Positions 1-5,313 of a stretch of 6,602 bases of DNA are shown one piece after another. The translations under genes were made by a program, and so were the position numbers. Position 1 is the stretch's first letter. Each line of letters opens with the position of its first letter. The notes below the pieces were generated by a model, which made no database searches, was not told the origin of the DNA, and saw only the letters and a program-made list of their open reading frames with translations. This stretch comes from DATNFP01 sp035606335 (GTDB lineage Bacteria > Bacteroidota > Bacteroidia > Chitinophagales > Chitinophagaceae). Location of the stretch: positions 1 through 6,602 of the forward strand of contig DATNFP010000143.1 in NCBI GenBank assembly GCA_035606335.1, written 5' to 3'.

Positions 1-1069
1 GAGGTGCTGCCATGCGCGGAGCTGCTTGCTGAGGACCGCTAAAACGCTGAGAAGGCGCAGCATTCATTCTTCCATAGGAAGGATTATTATTCATTCTTTC
101 TGCTTGTACGGGCCGTGAATTATTATAAACTCTGTTGTTACTATAAACGTTGTTATTTTCAAAACGTTGAGCCTGTGTACGTTCCTGAGACATGCCATTT
201 TGATATGTAGGGCGGGCATTAGTTGAATATGGACGATTATTTAAGCTGTTAACAGATGTATTGCCAACTGTACGACCAGGTAAAGAGCTAACAGGCCTTG
301 AATAGTTGAATGGACGGGGACCGGCATTATTGCCATATCCTAATGCTGAGCGATAGCCTATTCCTGAATATCTGTTATTTAAAGTATAGCGTGGGCCATA
401 AGATACCGAGCGGCCAGTATAGCCACCATAGCCATTATAGATACCAGCGTAGTAACCATTCCAGAAGCCACCGTAAAAGCCACCATACCAAGGGCTAGCG
501 TATAATGGATAACCCCAACAGCTACCAAAACCTGGATAACCCCACCATGTGTTCCATCCCCAGTATGAAGACCAATAAGGACCTCCGATACCTATGCCTA
601 CACCGAAGCTTGGCCCGTACCATGGATTCCAGCCCATGTATGGATCAACATAATTAGGACTGTACCAATATGGATTGTAAAAGGAACTGTAATATCCCTG
701 GTTGTAAAAAGGATCATCGAAACGGCGAATACGGGTAGAATATGAATTATCATCATTATAATCTACATATTCGTCTGAATTGTTATTTGAATTATTATTG
801 TTGCTATAATTATTGTTATTGTAGTTGCCATTGTTGGCATTGTTATCCTGGTAAGGACTCTGATAAGTTTGCTGATTGTTATAATTCTGATTATTGTTAT
901 TCTGGTTATTATAGTTTTGATTATTGTTATAGTTACTATTATTGCTTCCGCGGTTACTGCCAGAATTTTGCTGATCAGAACCGTTGCTGTAAATGTCATC
1001 GGTCTGAGCATAGGAAACCATTTGGGCTATGCCAAGAAGAAGGATACCGGTTAAAAAGAAGCGTTTCAT
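1..1069 (-). CDS. Secreted Asn-rich / Tyr-Trp-Gly-rich protein of unknown function (3' end beyond window)
   Basis: Reading the minus strand from the ATG at 1069-1067 gives 356 codons with no stop before the left edge, so the C-terminus is missing. Residues 1-21 form a signal peptide: MKRF, a hydrophobic core (FLTGILLLGIAQMV), then a likely cut after VSYA before QTDD. Residues 28-98 are dominated by Asn, Gln, Ser and Tyr. An acidic stretch (DEYVDYNDD) leads into STRIRRFDDPFY at 111-122. Residues 121-220 are packed with Tyr, Trp, Gly and Pro, for example NPYWYSP and GWNTWWGYPG. The visible tail is Asn/Arg/Pro/Ser-rich with repeated RP, NNN and QRF. I recall similar uncharacterised Bacteroidota proteins with a conserved R-I-R-R-F stretch; no biochemical role is known to me. 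Export to the periplasm or surface is inferred. No Shine-Dalgarno is seen; the leader before the ATG is A/T-rich. The gene is divergent from proS with 95 bp between starts. The signal peptide plus an uninterrupted 1.07-kb frame make it clearly a real gene. Confidence 0.87.
   Translation of the reverse strand, partial: MKRFFLTGILLLGIAQMVSYAQTDDIYSNGSDQQNSGSNRGSNNSNYNNNQNYNNQNNNNQNYNNQQTYQSPYQDNNANNGNYNNNNYSNNNNSNNNSDEYVDYNDDNSYSTRIRRFDDPFYNQGYYSSFYNPYWYSPNYVDPYMGWNPWYGPSFGVGIGIGGPYWSSYWGWNTWWGYPGFGSCWGYPLYASPWYGGFYGGFWNGYYAGIYNGYGGYTGRSVSYGPRYTLNNRYSGIGYRSALGYGNNAGPRPFNYSRPVSSLPGRTVGNTSVNSLNNRPYSTNARPTYQNGMSQERTQAQRFENNNVYSNNRVYNNSRPVQAERMNNNPSYGRMNAAPSQRFSGPQQAAPRMAAP
776..946 (-). repeat. 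Asn-codon-rich low-complexity tract inside the secreted protein
   Basis: Codons 42-98 of the minus-strand gene are mainly AAT/AAC broken by CAG/CAA, TAT/TAC and AGC/AGT codons, giving irregular units such as NYNNQ and NNYSNNN. On DNA this is a degenerate trinucleotide tract, not an exact tandem repeat. It probably encodes a flexible, disordered linker between the signal peptide and the aromatic-rich region. Such tracts can change length by slippage; no allele comparison is possible here. Confidence 0.6.
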
Positions 1070-1080
1070 TGAATTTAGTT

Positions 1081-1094
1081 TTTTACGCGTAAAA
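1081..1094. promoter_or_regulatory. 14-bp perfect palindrome in the leader of the secreted-protein gene
   Basis: TTTTACGCGTAAAA is its own reverse complement. It ends 12 bp before the start codon of the minus-strand gene (1069) and 71 bp before the proS start. It could be a dimeric regulator site or a short hairpin in the leader mRNA. The outer arms are A/T only, so chance cannot be excluded. No regulator is identified. Confidence 0.3.
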
Positions 1095-1112
1095 TTTGCT
1101 TAGTGAAATTAC

Positions 1113-1120
1113 TACATTTG
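1113..1120 (+). promoter_or_regulatory. Candidate proS -7 promoter element (TAnnTTTG type)
   Basis: TACATTTG matches the Bacteroidota housekeeping -7 consensus TAnnTTTG. It would place the transcript start near 1126-1128 and give proS a leader of about 38 nt. A TTTG lies upstream at 1095-1098, but the 14-bp gap to the TA is shorter than the usual roughly 19-21 bp, so the -33 element is poor. The call rests on one short motif in the right place. Confidence 0.38.
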
Positions 1121-1140
1121 CCTGATTTCACCTAATTGAC

Positions 1141-1157
1141 AACGAAAAGTGTGCCAA
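1141..1157 (-). promoter_or_regulatory. Possible sigma-54-like -24/-12 promoter for the secreted-protein gene
   Basis: The minus strand reads TTGGCACACTTTTCGTT. The first half (TTGGCAC) matches the -24 element of RpoN promoters (TGGCAC). The -12 half is imperfect: CG stands where GC is expected, at the right spacing. A start near 1130 would give a leader of about 60 nt that carries the 1081-1094 palindrome. The sequence also lies only 8-24 bp before the proS start codon. No enhancer-binding-protein site was identified, so this is tentative. Confidence 0.3.
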
Positions 1158-1164
1158 GTTTAAC

Positions 1165-2640
1165 ATGACCAATACTTTAACAACACGTAAACAGGATTAT
1201 GCTCAATGGTATAATGACCTAGTGCTAAAAGCCGGTCTGGCCGATTATTCAGCAGTAAGAGGATGTATGGTAATTAAGCCATACGGGTTTGCTTTGTGGG
1301 AAAATATGAGGGATACTTTAGATAAAATGTTTAAAGATACAGGCCACCAAAATGCTTACTTTCCTTTATTTATTCCTAAGAGCTTTTTGAGCAAAGAAGC
1401 GGCCCATGTGGAAGGCTTTGCAAAAGAATGTGCTGTTGTGACTCACTATCGCTTAAAAAATGATCCTAATGGCGGTGGAGTAATAGTTGACCCCGAAGCA
1501 AAGCTGGAAGAGGAACTGATAGTAAGACCTACGTCTGAAACCATTATCTGGAGCACTTATAAAACATGGGTGCAATCTTATCGTGATCTGCCGATCCTGG
1601 TAAATCAATGGGCCAATGTGGTAAGATGGGAAATGCGCACAAGATTATTTTTGCGGACAGCTGAATTTTTATGGCAGGAAGGACATACAGCTCATGCTAC
1701 AAAAGAAGAAGCTGTAGCTGAAACACACCAGATGCTGGAAGTATATGCCACATTTGCCGAGGAGTATATGGCCATGCCTGTAATAAAGGGGGTGAAAACA
1801 GCAAATGAACGTTTTGCGGGTGCAGAGGATACATATTGCATAGAAGCGCTGATGCAGGATGGGAAAGCATTGCAGGCAGGTACCTCGCACTTTTTAGGGC
1901 AAAATTTCGCAAAAGCTTTTGACGTTCAATTCACAGACAAGGACAACAAGCTTGAATATGTTTGGGCGACATCGTGGGGAGTATCTACGCGACTGATCGG
2001 CGCATTGGTAATGGCTCATAGTGATGATAATGGGCTGATATTACCACCAAAAATAGCTCCAATACAGGTGGTAATAGTGCCAATCTATAAGGGAGAAGAC
2101 AGCCGTCAGCGAATAGATGATAAAACTAAAGAGATCATGAAATCGCTGCAGGCTAAAGGAATACGTGTGAAAATAGATAATGATGATAGTAGCAGGCCGG
2201 GATGGAAATTTGCAGAATATGAATTGCGGGGTGTACCTATACGAATTGCACTTGGTTTAAGGGATTTGGAAAATAACCAGGTGGAAATTGCGAGAAGGGA
2301 TACCAAAGAAAAAGCTACGTATAAAGTAGACGGGCTTGCTGATGCAATGGAGCAGATGTTAAAGGACATTCAGGAAAATATGTATCAAAGAGCATTAAAC
2401 TTCAGAGAAGAAAACACGACAAGGGTAGATACATGGGACGACTTTGTAAATGTGCTGGATGGGAAAGGAGGATTTGTATCCGCACACTGGGATGGCACTT
2501 CTGAAACAGAAGAGAAAATAAAAGAGCTAACAAAGGCAACTATAAGATGCATTCCTTTGAATAATAAATTAGAGGAAGGGAAATGTATATTAACAGGGAA
2601 CCCTTCGGGGCAAAGGGTTTTGTTTGCAAGAGCATATTAA
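1165..2640 (+). CDS. proS: Prolyl-tRNA synthetase, archaeal/eukaryote-like form (EC 6.1.1.15)
   Basis: This cytoplasmic class II enzyme charges tRNA-Pro with proline using ATP. The 491 aa form is the short archaeal/eukaryote-like type, without the editing insertion of the E. coli type. The N-terminus (LTTRKQDYAQWYNDLVLKAG) fits the family, which supports the ATG at 1165. The catalytic domain spans about 20-290: RPTSET at 121-126 (proline/ATP pocket), motif 2 around VRWEMRT (153-159) and FLRTAEFLWQEGHT (162-175), QAGTSH at 237-242, and the motif 3 region with STR at 274-276. The anticodon-binding domain spans about 298-400, starting QVVIVPIYKG and including DSSRPGWKFAEYELRGVP. The C-terminal domain ends in RVLFARAY; the terminal Tyr is a hallmark of this form. 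Its zinc site is degenerate: only C474 (GKC) matches the four Cys I recall in the Thermus enzyme, the others aligning with Asp, Thr and Thr. It may be co-transcribed with the membrane-protein gene 52 bp downstream. Confidence 0.97.
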   Translation: MTNTLTTRKQDYAQWYNDLVLKAGLADYSAVRGCMVIKPYGFALWENMRDTLDKMFKDTGHQNAYFPLFIPKSFLSKEAAHVEGFAKECAVVTHYRLKNDPNGGGVIVDPEAKLEEELIVRPTSETIIWSTYKTWVQSYRDLPILVNQWANVVRWEMRTRLFLRTAEFLWQEGHTAHATKEEAVAETHQMLEVYATFAEEYMAMPVIKGVKTANERFAGAEDTYCIEALMQDGKALQAGTSHFLGQNFAKAFDVQFTDKDNKLEYVWATSWGVSTRLIGALVMAHSDDNGLILPPKIAPIQVVIVPIYKGEDSRQRIDDKTKEIMKSLQAKGIRVKIDNDDSSRPGWKFAEYELRGVPIRIALGLRDLENNQVEIARRDTKEKATYKVDGLADAMEQMLKDIQENMYQRALNFREENTTRVDTWDDFVNVLDGKGGFVSAHWDGTSETEEKIKELTKATIRCIPLNNKLEEGKCILTGNPSGQRVLFARAY

Positions 2641-2692
2641 AAAAGCTACAAATAGTATTTCCCAACTATTTATATTTAGATAAAATAGTATC

Positions 2693-3145
2693 ATGGATTA
2701 TCGGAATGAGACGAACCAGGACATCTTTCAGATTGAAGTAGATGAGGTTGCTAAATCGTACATGCTGGAAACTGCAAGATGGGCTAAGTTTTTAGCAATA
2801 TTGGGCTTTATAGCTGTTGGCCTGGTGTTTTTATTGGCGATAGTTCTGTTTATTTTTATAATTGGAAATGGTAATGCATTTGATTTATCCAATGGTTCGC
2901 AAATAGGCTTTAAAGCACTTGTTTACGCAATAGGAGCACCCTTATATTTTTATCCGGCGTATGCTTTGTATAAATTTTCGAGACTTATAAAAACAGCGCT
3001 TGTTACTTCAAACAAATTGCTGTTTGATAATGCCTTAAAATATCTAAAAGGATTATTTAAATATCTGGGGATATTAGCAATAATAAATATTGCATTAGTT
3101 GGATTGGGCATAGCATTGGTGGCTATTGCCTCTGCGTTTCATTAA
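2693..3145 (+). CDS. Small three-helix membrane protein, DUF5362-like, unknown function
   Basis: The 150 aa product has an acidic soluble N-terminus (1-30) ending in KSYMLETARWAKFLAILGF, then hydrophobic helices at about 32-57, 72-94 and 121-147, with a basic amphipathic stretch (KFSRLIKTALVTSNK) between the second and third. A segment before the last helix (LKYLKGLFKYLGILAI) and the TARWAKFLAI-type entry into helix 1 resemble the uncharacterised Bacteroidota family DUF5362. That assignment is from memory of the family pattern, not a search. No catalytic motif or signal peptide is visible. The inner membrane is the likely location. The gene lies 52 bp after proS on the same strand; the gap has no terminator hairpin but holds TATATTTA (2671-2678), one base from TAnnTTTG, so it may have its own promoter. 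A strong terminator follows 16 bp after the stop. Confidence 0.85.
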   Translation: MDYRNETNQDIFQIEVDEVAKSYMLETARWAKFLAILGFIAVGLVFLLAIVLFIFIIGNGNAFDLSNGSQIGFKALVYAIGAPLYFYPAYALYKFSRLIKTALVTSNKLLFDNALKYLKGLFKYLGILAIINIALVGLGIALVAIASAFH

Positions 3146-3161
3146 TGCATAACATTTTAAC

Positions 3162-3203
3162 AAAAAATAAGAGGCACAAAATATTTTGTGCCTCTTATTT
3201 TTT
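3162..3203. terminator. Bidirectional rho-independent terminator
   Basis: A perfect inverted repeat with 21-bp arms centred between 3182 and 3183. The outermost six bases are an A run on the left and a T run on the right, followed inward by TAA, the GC-rich core GAGGCAC/GTGCCTC, and an A/T apex (AAAATATTTT) that would open as a small loop. Because of the symmetry, either strand yields a stable stem followed by a U tract. It sits between the end of the membrane-protein gene (3145) and the end of the ClC gene (3221), so it should stop both converging transcripts. Confidence 0.92.
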
Positions 3204-3238
3204 ACATGTAATGTATTTGTTTACATGTGAAATATTTG
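3201..3238. repeat. Two-copy 19-bp imperfect tandem repeat over the ClC gene's 3' end
   Basis: Unit 1 at 3201-3219 is TTTACATGTAATGTATTTG and unit 2 at 3220-3238 is TTTACATGTGAAATATTTG, identical at 16 of 19 positions. A partial third start, TTTAC, follows at 3239-3243. Unit 2 encodes the last residues (QIFHM) and the stop of the minus-strand ClC gene; unit 1 overlaps the edge of the terminator by three bases. Unit 1 also holds the palindrome TTACATGTAA (3202-3211). A short local duplication is the simplest reading; no function is shown. Confidence 0.72.
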
Positions 3239-5110
3239 TTTACCCTTCGAGATGACTTTTATCCCTTCTTCCTTTAAGGAAATGGATTTATTAAGTATTT
3301 CTTCTTCATACCGATTTTTGCGATACGCGTTGAAGATCTCTTTGTGAGATAAAGTTCCTATTACTTTTTTATTGTTATCTTTTACTACTACAGGTAAATT
3401 ATCTGTCTGGTATTTGTCCATAAGATCAATAGCGATACTTAACCTGTTGCTTTCGTAAACGAAGGGGCTAATTGTTTTAATTAAATCTAAAAGAAGTGTA
3501 TTGTCTGAATGACTTTTATTAAATATCTCACTTCTGTTGATAGTACCCTTCAGGTTTCCACTGTTATCAACTATTACAAAGCTTGTAACCTGACCTTGTT
3601 CTTCTGAATTTGTTTTTATCCATTCGCGGGCCTCTTTGATCGTATTGTCAACACATAGAACCTTAATACTTGTTTGCATCACATCTTTCACGGCTACTTT
3701 TTGCAAAACGTCCGGTTCATAAGAGTGGGGAGCAAAAACACCTCTGCGTTCTATTTTTTCAGTCATAATAGTTCCTTTCATCAAAAAGAAAGAAATAAAA
3801 TAGGAAGCAGTGCAAGCGGCTAATAAGGGTAAAAGCCCGTGAGGCTGTCCCGTAGCTTCAAATGCAAAAACAATAGATGTAAGTAATGCCCTGGAAGCCC
3901 CTGCAAACATAGCAGCCATGCCAATGAGCACACATGTCGCTATGTTTACCTCGCTACCCGGGAAAATATGCATAGTAGCTATTCCCAGCAATCCGCCAAA
4001 TGCACCTCCAATTGTCAGCAATGGCGCCAACGTGCCTCCTGAAGTACCACTTCCTAATGAGATAACCCAGGAAAGGAACTTCATGAAACACAAACTAACT
4101 AAAAGTGTCAATGGCAAAGCACCTGTAAGCAGGTTTGTAATATTGGAATATCCTACCCCTAAAGTTAAAGGGGCAAAATAGCCGACTACGCCTACTGCAA
4201 TAGCACCGATAGCAGGCCACCACATCCAGTGAATAGGAAGTTTTTCAAACAAGTCTTCCACCAGGTAAACCCCCTTGGATACAAACGCAGCTGCTATCCC
4301 GATAATGATACCCAATATTGCATAAGTTATCATTGCCATACTTGTGGGTTCGGGAATATCGTGCATTGCGAAAACAGGCTGTGAGCCAAATAATGCGTAA
4401 TGCACTGCAGTAGCAGTTGCGCAGGATAATGCAACGGGAATAATAGAACGTGGCGAAAATTCAAATAAAAGTAGCTCGATAGCTAACAATACTGCCGCAA
4501 CGGGAGTTCCGAATATGGCAGCCATACCCGCGCAGGCACCGGCTGAAAGCATTATCTTTCTTTCATTTGCTGTTATCTTCATTATCTGACCTGTGAAGGA
4601 GCCAAATGCACCCCCTGTAGCGATAATAGGACCTTCAGCACCAAACGGGCCACCTGTACCAATCGCTATTGCAGCAGAAATTGGTTTTAGAAAAGTGATG
4701 ATAGGCTTTATTTTACTTTCGTTCATCAGCACTTGTTCCATTGCTTCCGGAATACCGTGTCCTCTGATAGCAGGAGAACCGAACTTTGCTATAATGCCTA
4801 CAATAATTCCTCCGATGATAGGAACGAATATCACCACATAACCAAGGTTATTATTAGCTGGTGAAAGATTTTCGAAAGAGAATTTGTGATAAAAAGCAAT
4901 GTTTGTAATCAGGTCTATTAAGCCTACCAATATTTTAGCAATAAAACCAATGATAATAGCATTGAAAATGGCTTGCAGACTAAGATAAAAAACTCTCTTA
5001 CTTACAGGGTAATTTTTGTGCTCAAGAACTTCCGGCTCAGATTCCGCGCCTAATAAGGGGGCTACCGGAATCGCTTCCGATGAATTGTGTGTAGCTGTCA
5101 ATTTCGACAT
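3221..5110 (-). CDS. ClC-family chloride channel/transporter with C-terminal CBS domain pair
   Basis: The 629 aa product is an inner-membrane anion transporter or channel; ClC proteins work as dimers with one pore per subunit. A polar N-terminal tail of about 38 residues is followed by the membrane domain (about 40-445). The selectivity-filter signatures are present: GHGIPE at 117-122 (usual GSGIPE), GAEGP at 157-161 with the gating Glu at 159 (usual GREGP), and GTSGGTLAP at 355-363 (usual GxFxP region). Helix R reads TIMTEKIERRG (447-457), with Met449 where the gating Tyr is expected. The internal proton-relay Glu of E. coli ClC (E203) seems to align with Leu213, which would fit a channel or a different coupling; this rests on alignment by eye. 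Two CBS domains follow at about 473-533 and 548-603, likely binding nucleotides. The ATG at 5108-5110 lies after a leader with its own candidate promoter. Transcription runs toward the terminator at 3162-3203. Whether it exchanges protons or is a channel, and its anion, cannot be told here. Confidence 0.95.
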   Translation of the reverse strand: MSKLTATHNSSEAIPVAPLLGAESEPEVLEHKNYPVSKRVFYLSLQAIFNAIIIGFIAKILVGLIDLITNIAFYHKFSFENLSPANNNLGYVVIFVPIIGGIIVGIIAKFGSPAIRGHGIPEAMEQVLMNESKIKPIITFLKPISAAIAIGTGGPFGAEGPIIATGGAFGSFTGQIMKITANERKIMLSAGACAGMAAIFGTPVAAVLLAIELLLFEFSPRSIIPVALSCATATAVHYALFGSQPVFAMHDIPEPTSMAMITYAILGIIIGIAAAFVSKGVYLVEDLFEKLPIHWMWWPAIGAIAVGVVGYFAPLTLGVGYSNITNLLTGALPLTLLVSLCFMKFLSWVISLGSGTSGGTLAPLLTIGGAFGGLLGIATMHIFPGSEVNIATCVLIGMAAMFAGASRALLTSIVFAFEATGQPHGLLPLLAACTASYFISFFLMKGTIMTEKIERRGVFAPHSYEPDVLQKVAVKDVMQTSIKVLCVDNTIKEAREWIKTNSEEQGQVTSFVIVDNSGNLKGTINRSEIFNKSHSDNTLLLDLIKTISPFVYESNRLSIAIDLMDKYQTDNLPVVVKDNNKKVIGTLSHKEIFNAYRKNRYEEEILNKSISLKEEGIKVISKGKQIFHM

Positions 5111-5129
5111 GTACCAATAAATTTTAGCA

Positions 5130-5146
5130 GAATAGCAACGCTATTC
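5130..5146 (-). promoter_or_regulatory. Short hairpin in the ClC leader
   Basis: The minus strand reads GAATAGC, loop GTT, GCTATTC: a perfect 7-bp stem with a 3-nt loop, extendable by one G-U pair. It ends 19 nt before the ClC start codon, close enough to affect ribosome access. There is no U tract right after it, so it is not a standard terminator. The effect on translation is inferred only from its position. Confidence 0.33.
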
Positions 5147-5197
5147 CGGGGATTTTTTTAATGTGGCCGTGAATTATAAAAATTATTTAACGGCAGA

Positions 5198-5209
5198 TTT
5201 GCGCGCAAA
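5198..5209. promoter_or_regulatory. 12-bp palindrome overlapping the ClC promoter (operator candidate)
   Basis: TTTGCGCGCAAA is a perfect palindrome sharing four bases with the -7 element at 5206-5213 and covering the predicted transcript start. An 8-bp palindrome, TTTGCAAA (5215-5222), lies directly on the other side of the -7 element. Both share the half-site TTTGC/GCAAA, so the core promoter is flanked by similar dyads. This arrangement would suit a repressor. However, TTTG in the -7 box itself contributes to the symmetry, so chance is possible. Confidence 0.33.
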
Positions 5210-5213
5210 GGTA
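5206..5213 (-). promoter_or_regulatory. Candidate ClC -7 promoter element (TAnnTTTG type)
   Basis: The minus strand reads TACCTTTG, an exact match to the Bacteroidota -7 consensus TAnnTTTG. It predicts a start near 5199 and a leader of about 90 nt. A TTTG occurs upstream but about 24 bp from the TA, longer than usual, so the -33 element is weak. The rest of the 203-bp gap (5223-5313) is A/T-rich, with no open frame and no clear terminator for the upstream acyl-CoA synthetase gene. Confidence 0.52.
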
Positions 5214-5313
5214 ATTTGCAAAGTGATAAGAACGGTGCAAAAAAAATATAAATAATTTTAGCTGTTTTTTAATAAATAGATTTACAGTTGTTTATGTGAT
5301 TAATTATAGAAAA

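Noticed and set aside
310..498. Plus-strand His/Ser/Tyr-rich short frame
   Set aside because: Antisense shadow of the aromatic-rich part of the minus-strand gene, with no supporting signal.
742..1092. Plus-strand reading frame rich in Tyr and Cys
   Set aside because: It is antisense to the Asn-codon tract of the secreted protein; its composition follows from the complement of AAT/AAC and TAT/TAC codons, and it shows no domain or start context.
3918..4181. Plus-strand frames inside the ClC gene (also 4593-4841)
   Set aside because: They are antisense to conserved ClC membrane segments; the Pro-rich composition mirrors Gly codons on the coding strand.
5223..5313. Terminator for the acyl-CoA synthetase gene
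   Set aside because: The minus strand has a T run near 5238-5246, but only a weak 5-bp A/T stem precedes it, so no terminator is supported.
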